Source: a virus
Length of the DNA: 51,765 nucleotides
IMG/VR virus record: IMGVR_UViG_3300025669_000044
Coordinates: 1-51,765 of that record
Direction: 5' to 3' (one strand)
Of the stretch, positions 24,090 through 32,385 are shown piece by piece. A program made the translations under genes and the position numbers. The notes below the pieces were generated by a model. The model saw nothing but the letters and a program-made list of their open reading frames with translations, was not told the DNA's origin and did not search any database. Position 1 is the first letter of the stretch, and each line of letters begins with the position of its first letter.

Positions 24090-24989
24090 TTATTTTTTCT
24101 CCAGTTCTAAAGTAATCAAATCGTAATTAATATTCTTTTCTTTACAATACTTTTTAAGAAGCTTCTCTCTATCAAGATACTCAGGCACTTCTTGTTTCTC
24201 GCTCAATAATTGTAAGTCTTCCTTATAGTATTCTACATTATATTTCTTCTTGAGTTTTTGAATAAAAGAATATACTGCTGAAATAGAAACATCATCTGAA
24301 ATAACTTGAATCTTTAAATCAATATCTTTGTCTTTACTTTCTAATAAAGTTTTGATATTAGAACTCTTAATTTTATTATTAATTGCTTTTAAGTTTACTT
24401 TATACATCGGTCTTGTTTCAATATCAATAAAGGAAAGCTTATCATTCTCTATGACAGCTATTCTTTTTACATCTTCTTCTTCTGATAAAGATACTTTATA
24501 TATTGAACCCACATAGTGAACATTATCAAAAGAACATCGTGGACTATGCACATGCCCTAGAACATATATTAAATCTTTATTCACTTCTTTTTTACTATCA
24601 GATAAATAACCATTTATATATTTAGTTCCCTTAACCTCGTAATGACCAAACACATATTTACCTAATGTTAATTCGTCATGTTGATAGAAGTCTGGACATA
24701 AAGTCATCCAATCTTTTTCATGTATTGCATTATTTTCAAATGTATGTTTACCATTACCAATAATGAAATCAAATCTCTTAGTGTGTTTTCTTAGTTTCAA
24801 TATAAACTGAGCTAGTAATTCTCTCACACTTGCTGTTGGTTTAGTATGAAATAAATCTCCTAATAAAATAATTCTATCAAATTGTTGTCCTTTTATTTTG
24901 TTCAATATGCTATCTTCTGCAAAATGAATCGCCTCTACTCTACTATCTTGATAGTGTAAATCACCGATTATTAAGATTTTTTCTGACAT
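24090..24989 (-). CDS. SbcD/Mre11-like nuclease (phage gp47 type)
   Basis: 299 residues from ATG 24989. GDLHYQD (Asp10, His12), LLGDLFHTK (Asp45), and LGHVHSPR are Mre11 metallophosphoesterase motifs. The usual GNHD is replaced by GNGKHTFENN near 78-87, an insertion or change at the Asn-His pair. Partner of the SbcC-like ATPase. The start overlaps the MgtC-like gene by 19 bases; a longer frame to 25016 lacks a good site. Confidence 0.85.
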   Translation of the reverse strand: MSEKILIIGDLHYQDSRVEAIHFAEDSILNKIKGQQFDRIILLGDLFHTKPTASVRELLAQFILKLRKHTKRFDFIIGNGKHTFENNAIHEKDWMTLCPDFYQHDELTLGKYVFGHYEVKGTKYINGYLSDSKKEVNKDLIYVLGHVHSPRCSFDNVHYVGSIYKVSLSEEEDVKRIAVIENDKLSFIDIETRPMYKVNLKAINNKIKSSNIKTLLESKDKDIDLKIQVISDDVSISAVYSFIQKLKKKYNVEYYKEDLQLLSEKQEVPEYLDREKLLKKYCKEKNINYDLITLELEKK

Positions 24990-25387
24990 CTTCTTCGCTT
25001 TCTTTTTATTAACCAATATTTAGATTCTAATATAATAAATACTAATATAGCACTTAGAATACCATAGAAGAAATAGCCTAAACCTATACAGAAACCTATT
25101 GGAACAGATATCCATATTAAAGATGCTGTTGTAATACCCTCGATACTATTTCCTTTTTGATGAATAACAGCAGAGCCTAGAAAACCAATGCCTGCTAAAC
25201 TATAAGAGAACATTCTAACAAAATCGAATTGCACACCTGTCTTTTGAAGCTCTAGAGTTAAAATAGCTAACATACAAGTTGACAATGTAATTAAGGCCAT
25301 AGTTCTTGAACCACCAGACTTATCCTTAGCCTTGCGTTCTTTACCTAAAAAGTATCCTATTAAAATAGCTAAAATTAAACGAAACAT
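24971..25387 (-). CDS. MgtC/SapB-like membrane protein
   Basis: 138 residues with four or five hydrophobic segments. LILAILIGYFLGKERKAKDKSGGSRTMALITL and AGIGFLGSAVIHQKG plus IEGITTASLIW match in shorter blocks the MgtC family (GxExRExxxxxGxRTxxLV; AGIGFLGAGxI; GLTTAAxxW). MgtC inhibits the host F1Fo ATP synthase and supports growth in low magnesium. A phage copy placed in a recombination operon is unusual. Confidence 0.82.
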   Translation of the reverse strand: MFRLILAILIGYFLGKERKAKDKSGGSRTMALITLSTCMLAILTLELQKTGVQFDFVRMFSYSLAGIGFLGSAVIHQKGNSIEGITTASLIWISVPIGFCIGLGYFFYGILSAILVFIILESKYWLIKRKRRRCQKKS

Positions 25388-25396
25388 CAGTTTCTC

Positions 25397-25528
25397 CTAT
25401 CGCCAAAATATAAGTGCGTTCACTAATAAGCATAATATACCTATTGCCTTTGCTTTTAAATCTGCACCTGTAACACTTAAATAACCAAAGCTCAATAACA
25501 TTACGACATAAACAATATGATATTTCAC
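25397..25528 (-). CDS. Small membrane peptide with GTG start
   Basis: 43 residues from a GTG at 25528 that follows AAGGAGACATGTA and overlaps the upstream TAG. Two hydrophobic stretches (IVYVVMLLSFGYLSV, GILCLLVNALIFW). It fills the gap upstream of the MgtC-like gene and could be a membrane partner. Confidence 0.55.
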   Translation of the reverse strand: MKYHIVYVVMLLSFGYLSVTGADLKAKAIGILCLLVNALIFWR

Positions 25529-25833
25529 TACATGTCTCCTTTACGTTGAACATGACATACAACATAATACTTTGGCATATCTAAAATTAATATTGATTTT
25601 TCCTTATTCATTACTAAAGCATCTTTACATAATTTATCACACATATCTTCCGTTACTCTAATGGAATGTTTATCTGTACTTTTATTATCTAATACACAAT
25701 CTTCTGTGCTGAAATCGCCTTTGAAAGATAATGCACCAGAAACAAGATGTTTAAAAACTGTATCCTCTTTTCTATTAGCTTTCTTTTTAATAGACTCGTC
25801 ACCTTTATTATACCAAGCAGGATACTTACTCAT
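25528..25833 (-). CDS. Possible resolvase-like PD-(D/E)XK protein
   Basis: 101 residues. SGALSFKGDFSTEDCVLDNKSTDKHSI followed in shorter form by a helix with KLCKDAL and a final SILILDM...YYVV strand resembles small phage Holliday-junction-resolvase-like nucleases (KGD ... ExKT ... A). Asp40 and Asp49-Asn-Lys51 would be the core, with Glu replaced. Moderate-to-low certainty. Confidence 0.45.
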   Translation of the reverse strand: MSKYPAWYNKGDESIKKKANRKEDTVFKHLVSGALSFKGDFSTEDCVLDNKSTDKHSIRVTEDMCDKLCKDALVMNKEKSILILDMPKYYVVCHVQRKGDM

Positions 25834-26243
25834 TTTGTTCCTCTATCTGTAAATAAAATCCCGTCCCAATGGTCGAGTTCATGTTGAACAATAACGGCAA
25901 GTATATCACTAAATCTATATAATTTATTGTCGCCATTTCTAACTGTAATGTATTTATTTCTTCGTGTATTTTCCCATACATCTGGAATAGATAAACAACC
26001 CTCTTTAAAAATAATAGTTTCTTTTGAACGCTTTACAATACGAGCATTATATAGTTTACAATGTACTTTACAATACTTTACAATACATGCTCTTAAAGGT
26101 ATATTTATTTGAATAGCACTTAATCCTACACCTGATGTACTATCTAATTCTCTGTTTAAGCTCTGCCAAACAGCTTCTAAGCTACTTTCATCAGTTACTT
26201 CACTACTTCTCTGTCTTAAAATATTTACATCTGTAATAATCAT
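25830..26243 (-). CDS. def: Peptide deformylase
   Basis: 137 residues. All three family motifs are present: GVGLSAIQI (38-46), EGCLSIP (81-87) and HELDH (121-125) with the metal His pair and catalytic Glu. It removes N-formyl groups from new proteins. Phage deformylases are small like this one and lack the C-terminal extension. Short overlap (ATGA) with the downstream gene. Confidence 0.93.
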   Translation of the reverse strand: MIITDVNILRQRSSEVTDESSLEAVWQSLNRELDSTSGVGLSAIQINIPLRACIVKYCKVHCKLYNARIVKRSKETIIFKEGCLSIPDVWENTRRNKYITVRNGDNKLYRFSDILAVIVQHELDHWDGILFTDRGTK

Positions 26244-26244
26244 T

Positions 26245-26676
26245 TTAGAGCTTCTTTTCTGTGTAAGGTTTTACTGCATTAGGATACTTCTCAATAATCT
26301 CTTCTGCTTTTTTATTTAATCTCTGTACCCAATCTATATCTACAGTTTTTGGTGGTCTATCATCTACAATATTTTTTTGAAGCATACTATCTCGTATAAT
26401 AATCAAACATGCTATTGCCTTTACAATATGACTTAATCCTGAATCTTTATCAATATCTTCACCATTCCACCAAGCACCTAAATGTCTGCGTAGAGCATCT
26501 ACATAAACACTAGCTCGAACTCCTGCAATTCTCCAATTAGAGGCGCCGTATTTTCTTGCACCTTCAAGGAAAGCTAAACTTACTTCTCCTAACACATTTT
26601 CTGGTATTAAAGTAAAAGGAACTTTTTTTGTGCCTACCGCATCTTTTGGATTCGTGTCCTTTACTTCTTTAGTCAT
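26245..26676 (-). CDS. dATP/dGTP diphosphohydrolase-like protein (DUF5664 type)
   Basis: 143 residues. NPKDAVGTKKVPFTLIP, EGARKYGASNWR, and LRRHLGAWWNGEDID plus SHIVKAIACLIIIRD are the conserved blocks of the phage family named dATP/dGTP diphosphohydrolase N-terminal (DUF5664). The His, Glu and Asp residues suggest a MazG-like all-alpha nucleotide hydrolase. Together with the deoxyribosyltransferase-like genes next door it points to control of deoxynucleotide pools. Confidence 0.75.
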   Translation of the reverse strand: MTKEVKDTNPKDAVGTKKVPFTLIPENVLGEVSLAFLEGARKYGASNWRIAGVRASVYVDALRRHLGAWWNGEDIDKDSGLSHIVKAIACLIIIRDSMLQKNIVDDRPPKTVDIDWVQRLNKKAEEIIEKYPNAVKPYTEKKL

Positions 26677-26953
26677 TTTGCTCTCCTTTTTTCTTTTTTC
26701 TGTGTTTAGCTTTAGTCTTTATCTTATAAATCTTATCTACCATTTCCTTTAATTCTTTGGATTTTAGTTTCTTGTATTTGAAAATATCTTTAACTACCTT
26801 TAAACAAGAATCACATATTTCAAACGTATCTTTTTTTGGTGCCATTCTAGCTGAAGTAAAATCATCTTTGATAACATTATCCTCAAAGATAACTATAATA
26901 TGTTTTTTCTCTTTTAATACAGTATCACAGATGTCGCAATAAGTTACCTGCAT
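26669..26953 (-). CDS. Small zinc-binding unknown protein
   Basis: 94 residues. TYCDICDTVL near the start and EICDSCLKVV in the middle form two CxxC pairs, followed by a Lys-rich tail. The start overlaps nothing; its 3' end overlaps the nucleotide hydrolase gene by 8 bases. Confidence 0.65.
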   Translation of the reverse strand: MQVTYCDICDTVLKEKKHIIVIFEDNVIKDDFTSARMAPKKDTFEICDSCLKVVKDIFKYKKLKSKELKEMVDKIYKIKTKAKHRKKKKGEQND

Positions 26954-26955
26954 GG

Positions 26956-27567
26956 TTACTCCTTTACAGAAATGTCTTTTAAATTATATTTTTTCTTTAG
27001 AAATTCTATTAACTCATTATCAGAATTAAAAAAACCTCCCTTTGAAGCAAATACTGCATGGCAAAAACTACCTTTATATTCTGTTCTAGGCATTGTCTGT
27101 AAAACATAGATCGGAATATTATGTTCTAAAGCAATACCGCATTCCATAAATGTTCCGCATGGTGAATCACCTTTATCCATACGAGCAATTAAGAACTGAG
27201 AATTTACAACATAATCAACATCACCAAGAACTTTAATTAATCTTGCTTGTCCCTGCTCTGTTCTCTCTAAGTAAGTTTTACCTTTCCAAATTAATGAAGC
27301 GTATTCTTCTACTAACTCATTATTACCACCTGCTAACCAGCCTTTTATCTTAGCATGTAATGTTTCTGCTTCCATACCAGTCTTATTTTGTTCTTCAAGA
27401 GTTGGATCAAAAATATATACAGAGTTACCTTTTTTATCTCTTAACTTGTTTAGCTTTGTAGAGATAGAAGTTCTCCAACCTCGACCACCATCTTTCTTTT
27501 CAACATTTTCCATGGGACCGATTAGATATGTTTTTAACCACTCATTTATAATATTTTCATTATTCAT
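26956..27567 (-). CDS. Nucleoside 2-deoxyribosyltransferase-like protein
   Basis: 203 residues. TYLIGPMENVEKKDGGRGW, DPTLEE, and DSPCGTFMECGIALEHNIPIY fit in parts the Rossmann-like deoxyribosyltransferase fold, where GTxxExG provides the catalytic Glu (here MEC). Such enzymes exchange bases on deoxyribosides. The next upstream gene is a distant paralogue. Confidence 0.72.
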   Translation of the reverse strand: MNNENIINEWLKTYLIGPMENVEKKDGGRGWRTSISTKLNKLRDKKGNSVYIFDPTLEEQNKTGMEAETLHAKIKGWLAGGNNELVEEYASLIWKGKTYLERTEQGQARLIKVLGDVDYVVNSQFLIARMDKGDSPCGTFMECGIALEHNIPIYVLQTMPRTEYKGSFCHAVFASKGGFFNSDNELIEFLKKKYNLKDISVKE

Positions 27568-28108
27568 ATACGGCTCCTGCCATTCGTCTATAGAAAGTTT
27601 CTAGAATTTTCTTCTCTAGTAATTCTTCTACACTAGCAACTATCCAAGAAGCTTGTCCAGTAAATGGATGATGTATGTAATTCGCATCGTCTGTTATTAA
27701 AATAAAAGGTTTTTTCATTTGCCACGCCCAAGCTAATTCCCATAGAGTTCCAGTCATAGGTCTTGAACCGCCAAATGTACTCATATTCGCAATTACTATA
27801 TCTGCTTTACTTACTGACATATAATCACCATCGACAATAGCATTTGCTGGTATATGAGATGTTAGACCTTTCTTATCTATAGTAGCAAACTCCTTACCAT
27901 TATACGGGTCTAAACATGCGATAGGAAAAGCAGAATAATTTTTAGCATCTATCTTTTCCCAATAACGATAATGCTTTCTAATATTCTTTCTCCAAGAAAT
28001 CGTTTCTTGTAATTTCTCTCCTGACATATATCCTGCCAAATATACATACATAATTGGTAAGTCTATGCCTTTTGAGTTTGCAAAAGTAATTTTAGGATTA
28101 ACATTCAT
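27560..28108 (-). CDS. Nucleoside 2-deoxyribosyltransferase-like protein
   Basis: 182 residues. VYLAGYMSGEK, DIVIANMSTFGGSRPMTGT and WELAWAWQMKKPFILI carry the family pattern: a first strand with AG, Asp in the middle, and GTxWELAxA with the catalytic Glu. Overlaps the second copy by 8 bases. Confidence 0.75.
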   Translation of the reverse strand: MNVNPKITFANSKGIDLPIMYVYLAGYMSGEKLQETISWRKNIRKHYRYWEKIDAKNYSAFPIACLDPYNGKEFATIDKKGLTSHIPANAIVDGDYMSVSKADIVIANMSTFGGSRPMTGTLWELAWAWQMKKPFILITDDANYIHHPFTGQASWIVASVEELLEKKILETFYRRMAGAVYE

Positions 28109-28132
28109 TATCGTTTATTCTCTCTTTCTTTA

Positions 28133-28294
28133 TTAGTTAGTGCATATTCGTTTACAATACGTTATGTCACCGTCATAGTCCATGCAATTCATAAAACATG
28201 TGCTGTCTAATTGACCATAAGATAGAGCGTAAACCTTTGGCATACATAATAGCAACAACATCAATGTAAGTATTAGATAATAGGATTTTCTCAT
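28133..28294 (-). CDS. Small secreted Cys-rich protein
   Basis: 53 residues. A signal peptide of about 24 residues (MRKSYYLILTLMLLLLCM, then PKVYA before the likely cut) is followed by a short mature part with five Cys (STCFMNCMD, TYCKRIC). Start has AGGAG upstream and TAATG overlap with the lipoprotein gene. Probably periplasmic or surface-exposed; possibly exclusion or lysis related. Confidence 0.6.
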   Translation of the reverse strand: MRKSYYLILTLMLLLLCMPKVYALSYGQLDSTCFMNCMDYDGDITYCKRICTN

Positions 28295-28827
28295 TATTTT
28301 ATTTTCTCCTGTTTCTTTAATTTTGCAATGTATGCTTTAACATCAGCATCTTGTTCCGCAGATAAAGTGTCATTCAAATCTTTGCCTGTCTTTCTTGTTT
28401 TCTGAACAGCACTAACTACTGACTTTAATGCTTTACCTGTAATTCCTATAGTTCCCTCGATTATTCTTCCGATTAATCCACCTGCTAATCCGGGCACTAA
28501 TATAACTAAGAGAAGTAAACCCCAGAATCCCCAACCCATTAGGCTGTTGATAAAAGATTTTATTCTTTCTACTATAGTCATTTTTCTTTCTACTTTTTGA
28601 TAGCCTTCTGCATATGAATAATACCCTTTAGAGCAATAAGTCATATCTCCGACCTCATTAAACTTAGCTTCACCTTTACATACAGCTTTTGCCTTTGACT
28701 TATCAACACTTTGTGGTACTGTGTTTGGAGTGTCAAATGTTACTCTGGGCAATAAAGAACAACCTGTAAGCATAAGAGTCATTAATAGCATAAGCACTAG
28801 ATTTCGTATTACAATTTTCTTCTTCAT
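28294..28827 (-). CDS. Lipoprotein with internal membrane segment
   Basis: 177 residues. A lipoprotein signal peptide ends in LTGCSLL (lipobox Cys23). The mature part has two more Cys, a strong hydrophobic segment (WGFWGLLLLVILVPGLAGG, about 99-117) and a charged helical C-terminus. It is first after the promoter at 28851. Two-Cys lipoproteins of phages can block receptors; function here is not determined. Confidence 0.68.
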   Translation of the reverse strand: MKKKIVIRNLVLMLLMTLMLTGCSLLPRVTFDTPNTVPQSVDKSKAKAVCKGEAKFNEVGDMTYCSKGYYSYAEGYQKVERKMTIVERIKSFINSLMGWGFWGLLLLVILVPGLAGGLIGRIIEGTIGITGKALKSVVSAVQKTRKTGKDLNDTLSAEQDADVKAYIAKLKKQEKIK

Positions 28828-28850
28828 TTTCTTTTTTTCTCCTTTTTATA

Positions 28851-28879
28851 AGTATAGCATATTAAATTCGTTTTGTCAA
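28851..28879 (-). promoter_or_regulatory. Sigma70-type promoter
   Basis: TTGACA at 28874-28879, 17-base spacer, TATACT at 28851-28856. The upstream kinase stop codon precedes the -35 box. Drives the lipoprotein gene and probably the nucleotide/MgtC genes. Confidence 0.85.
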
Positions 28880-28882
28880 GTT

Positions 28883-29500
28883 TTATTCCTGAAAAGATAA
28901 TACAATATCAGCGTATCTTTTTAACTGCGATACTACATTATATTCCTTCTGAACTACTTGCGTTCTAAACTCGTCCGTCTCATCTTCTTTACCTCTCAAC
29001 TCTCTAAATGCTAAAGTCTGAGCGGGACTTCCCTCAAGAAATATTGATAAGTTCTCTGAGAAAATTTTCTTTATATAATTCGCATATAGTCCTTCTATAA
29101 TTAAATAGTCTATATGTTTACTTGATATAGTATTAAATTCAATGTTATCTAAAAATCTATGAGTGCGTTTAAAATGTATCTGTTTCTCGTTATTAAAATC
29201 TTTATACATACGATTAATAAGTTCCCATTCTATTTCACAAATACCTACATAATCTAAACCTTTTTTCTTTCTATACTCTGCTCTAACCGTAGCATGTGTT
29301 TTATAATAATCATCTAACGAAATAACAAAACTGGACTTTCTTTTATCCCATAATAATCTTTGAACAGAGTAAGCACATTCAGATTTAGATGTGCCTGAAC
29401 CTCCACCAATAAGTATAATCTTGTTCTTCGCCACAGTCTTTAAAATATCTTTAGCGTTTTTAAAATCTTTAGCTGAAATTTGTAATGGGTCACCTATCAT
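28883..29500 (-). CDS. Uridine kinase-like P-loop kinase
   Basis: 205 residues. Walker A GGGSGTSKS at 32-40, then VISLDDYYK and a YLIIEGLYAN strand, the layout of the uridine kinase/phosphoribulokinase family, where SxDDxY binds substrate. Could phosphorylate nucleosides or another small molecule. It follows a 45-residue gene with an ATGA overlap. Confidence 0.75.
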   Translation of the reverse strand: MIGDPLQISAKDFKNAKDILKTVAKNKIILIGGGSGTSKSECAYSVQRLLWDKRKSSFVISLDDYYKTHATVRAEYRKKKGLDYVGICEIEWELINRMYKDFNNEKQIHFKRTHRFLDNIEFNTISSKHIDYLIIEGLYANYIKKIFSENLSIFLEGSPAQTLAFRELRGKEDETDEFRTQVVQKEYNVVSQLKRYADIVLSFQE

Positions 29501-29634
29501 CTTCTATACCTTTTCTTTAATTTCTTTAATAATAGTTTTGCTAATTCCCAATTCTGCTCAGAACTTCTACACTTATCTTTTAAACTATAATGATAGGACA
29601 AGTGTAGTAAAGCTCTAAAATCTCTATTAATCAT
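29497..29634 (-). CDS. Small basic unknown protein
   Basis: 45 residues, helical, ending KKLKKRYRR. Overlaps both neighbours (8 bases and ATGA). Likely a real operon member; function unknown. Confidence 0.55.
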   Translation of the reverse strand: MINRDFRALLHLSYHYSLKDKCRSSEQNWELAKLLLKKLKKRYRR

Positions 29635-29815
29635 TTACTACTAATTCTTCGCCAGCTCTTCCTGCAAAATCAACCTGCTCTAGAGTCGCTTTATTATAAT
29701 AGTAAATTTTACCTGAAGTTACACAAGCATACTTCAAAAAAGTTTCGGGTCGTGTTACTCCACTATAATTAACTGTTACTTCAGCAATGAATTTCTTTTT
29801 ACAATTACATGCCAT
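29627..29815 (-). CDS. Small beta-rich unknown protein
   Basis: 62 residues starting MACNCKKKF, beta-rich (AEVTVNYSG, GKIYYYN, EELVVND). No domain recognised. Confidence 0.55.
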   Translation of the reverse strand: MACNCKKKFIAEVTVNYSGVTRPETFLKYACVTSGKIYYYNKATLEQVDFAGRAGEELVVND

Positions 29816-29835
29816 GATATATTTATCTCCGTTTA

Positions 29836-30564
29836 TTACTTGATTAAACTCTTATTCATATATAGAAACATCTTAATATCCCAAGTGTTAATACATAATA
29901 ATTTTGCCGTTTCTATCTGAAAAGGAAACTTAATCCAATTACCTGCAAATACTACAGCAACTAATTCCCCTTCTACATTAAAAACACCTGAACCACTACA
30001 GCCACCTGCACCCGGCATATTCATAACAAAGTTATTCTTTCTATCATATCCTGCCATTGTGCCTTGTGTATAAATATAATTATATCCTAAATACATACCA
30101 ACACTATAGACGTTATTACTATAATCAATTTGACCAATCTTTTTAATTTTAGTCTTACCTTCTATTTTTCCGTCTATTCTTATTAAAGATAGGTCTGCAA
30201 AGAAACAATTACCTAATACTGTCGCTTTTGTTTTATTACTATATTCATCAATTATATAAACACCTTCTGTTGTCATTGGTGCTACATGTTTATTTGTTAG
30301 AATATAAGTATACTCATCTGTAATTTCTATGATTGAACCTGTTCCAATAAATGCACCTTTTTCAGTCTTTTGAATAATTCTGACTGTAACACTTTTTAAG
30401 TAAGCATAAGAAGGTCTTTTTATCATTTGATTAACTTGCTTCATAATACTAGACGAGTAGACAACTGCTTTATAGGCAACTGCACCTCCTACTATCGAAA
30501 CACTCGCAATCATCAAAGCAATAATGATTGATTTAATCCATGTCTTAACTGACTTACTAACCAT
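29836..30564 (-). CDS. Membrane-anchored trypsin-like serine protease
   Basis: 242 residues. An N-terminal transmembrane anchor (about 12-36) precedes a chymotrypsin-fold domain: GTGSIIEI and ILTNKHVA (His93), FADLSLIRID (Asp124), GAGGCSGSGVF (Ser190). All three catalytic residues are in place. The domain is expected to face the periplasm, like DegP-type proteases but without PDZ. The gene lies directly after recA. It may cut host envelope proteins or phage virion proteins. Confidence 0.83.
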   Translation of the reverse strand: MVSKSVKTWIKSIIIALMIASVSIVGGAVAYKAVVYSSSIMKQVNQMIKRPSYAYLKSVTVRIIQKTEKGAFIGTGSIIEITDEYTYILTNKHVAPMTTEGVYIIDEYSNKTKATVLGNCFFADLSLIRIDGKIEGKTKIKKIGQIDYSNNVYSVGMYLGYNYIYTQGTMAGYDRKNNFVMNMPGAGGCSGSGVFNVEGELVAVVFAGNWIKFPFQIETAKLLCINTWDIKMFLYMNKSLIK

Positions 30565-30566
30565 GA

Positions 30567-31700
30567 TTAATTCTCCTCTCCGAATTTGTAAATTAACTTC
30601 TTCTTAATTTCTTGTAAAAACTTATTCTCTTTTAATTGCATTAGTAATTCTTTCTGTCCCATTACCTTTAGGTCTTTGTATGTATACCACGCACCACCTC
30701 TTTGAATAATGCCATACTGAATAGCATAAGTCATCAATACCTTTGCGTTATTTAATCGTGGAGGTGAAAAATAAAACTCATTAATACCTGACACTAGAGG
30801 AACAGAGAACTTAGCTTTCTCAATTTTAATCTTAATTTCTATTCCTACAATTTCCTCTTTCTTCTTTAGTTTTGCACCAGAACGAAATCTAATAATATAA
30901 GCAGAGTGATGTTTTAAAGCATGTCCGCCCGGAATAGTATCTGGAGAACCATACATTACACCAACCTTTTCTCTTAAATGAGCAATTAAAACTACAGCAG
31001 TATTGTTATAAGATGTCGGGTCTAAAAGATTTGCAGGCTGTAAACCAGAAGTAATCTTCTGAACAAGCTTACTGTTTCTTCGTGCCTGTAAAGCCATCTG
31101 GTCTTTCTCACTCTTTTTATTCAATGACTCTCTTGGAACGCCTGCTGTAACACTATCAAAGATTACTAGACCAAATTTACCGCTTCTAATTGAGACATCA
31201 GCTAAGTCGATAGCCTTCTCTAAATCATCTGGTCTAGCTATCATAAAATACTTTAAATCATTACCTAACTTTTTAATCCAAGTCTTATCCACATCGCCCT
31301 CAGCACATATATAGAGAACTGGTACTTTATTAGATGTAAATACCGAAGCTAGTAATAGAGATTGAGCTGTCTTGCCAGAACTCTCTGCACCATAGAATAA
31401 GGATATAGAACCTTTGGGTAGTCCACCTTCTGTTAATATATCTAATAGAAGATTCTTTGTAGGAACTTTTTCAACATCTAATATATCTTCTGCTGAAGCT
31501 ATTGCACCTACACCAAATTCCTTTTCCATAATAGCAAGAGTCTTTTTAAAATCCTTCTCTTGGTCTTTAGACATAGCATCTAATTTAATCTTGTCATCTA
31601 GAGCCATATTCTCGTCTATTTTTTCTTCTTCTACCGGAGTCTCTACAACTTCTTCAGGCGTTACTTCTTCGGTTTTTTCTATTTTCTTTTTCTTAGGCAT
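30567..31700 (-). CDS. RecA-like recombinase
   Basis: 377 residues. An acidic/basic N-terminal extension of about 50 residues precedes the RecA core: FYGAESSGKTAQ (Walker A 104-111), VLYICAEGDVDKTW, FGLVIFDSVTAGVP (Walker B), and TAVVLIAHLREKVG. Closer to phage UvsX-like/RecA hybrids than to bacterial RecA by look. It follows the SSB-like gene. Confidence 0.9.
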   Translation of the reverse strand: MPKKKKIEKTEEVTPEEVVETPVEEEKIDENMALDDKIKLDAMSKDQEKDFKKTLAIMEKEFGVGAIASAEDILDVEKVPTKNLLLDILTEGGLPKGSISLFYGAESSGKTAQSLLLASVFTSNKVPVLYICAEGDVDKTWIKKLGNDLKYFMIARPDDLEKAIDLADVSIRSGKFGLVIFDSVTAGVPRESLNKKSEKDQMALQARRNSKLVQKITSGLQPANLLDPTSYNNTAVVLIAHLREKVGVMYGSPDTIPGGHALKHHSAYIIRFRSGAKLKKKEEIVGIEIKIKIEKAKFSVPLVSGINEFYFSPPRLNNAKVLMTYAIQYGIIQRGGAWYTYKDLKVMGQKELLMQLKENKFLQEIKKKLIYKFGEEN

Positions 31701-31727
31701 TGCTTCTCCTTAATTAAATAGCGAAAT

Positions 31728-32348
31728 TTAAATAGGTATATCTTCACAATCAAAATCAAATTCTGCATCTACTTCTTTTACTTCTTCCTTCTTTTCTACA
31801 ACTACCGGTTCCTTTACATCTTCCGGCTCATCTATTGAGTCATCAGTATCAATTAAATTCGTATCTACAACGTCTCTTGATACTTCCTGCGTAGCCACAT
31901 CTGAATGTTTAGCTAGAAATTTATCTACAGAGTCTTTCATAGCATCTAAACAAACTTCGTATAATTCAGAGAATTCCTTGCTAGTGGTAATCTTTCTAGC
32001 TTTGGCTAAACAAATCGCAACATCTTTTGCCCATGCAACTTGCATACCCAAAGGAATGTTCTCATTATATGCCTTATAAGGTGAGCCTGACTTAGCCATA
32101 GATGTTTGACCAGAAGATGCTTTACCAGAAACTTCTTGATACTTAACTCCCAATTCCTTTACTTCATCTGCTTGTAGCCAAACAGCGTTAGGTGTGCCAT
32201 TTGTACCTATAGTACAACCCACATCTTTACATTTTAAATCAGGTGCTTTAGGATTTTTCTTTTTTAGTCTATTATCCCACATCTCGGAACCACATACACA
32301 AGTAAACTTCAAATACTTCCCGTTTTTTGATACTGAATACTTTGCCAT
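31728..32348 (-). CDS. Candidate ssDNA-binding protein with N-terminal zinc site
   Basis: 206 residues. The N-terminus has CVCG (Cys17, Cys19) and CKDVGC (Cys40, Cys45), a likely zinc ribbon. The middle is helical (QVAWAKDVAICLAKARK), and the C-terminus is long and acidic, ending FDCEDIPI, which closely resembles the acidic tip of SSB proteins (DDDIPF). It is first in an operon with recA, fitting a single-strand-binding or recombination-mediator role. Confidence 0.55.
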   Translation of the reverse strand: MAKYSVSKNGKYLKFTCVCGSEMWDNRLKKKNPKAPDLKCKDVGCTIGTNGTPNAVWLQADEVKELGVKYQEVSGKASSGQTSMAKSGSPYKAYNENIPLGMQVAWAKDVAICLAKARKITTSKEFSELYEVCLDAMKDSVDKFLAKHSDVATQEVSRDVVDTNLIDTDDSIDEPEDVKEPVVVEKKEEVKEVDAEFDFDCEDIPI

Positions 32349-32385
32349 TTTGTTTCTCCTTTGTTATTTTAATTATATATTTTTA

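Noticed and set aside
25341-25565. 74-codon minus-strand frame across the MgtC-like start
   Set aside because: It overlaps two better-supported genes in other frames, lacks a ribosome-binding site, and has poor phage-like composition.
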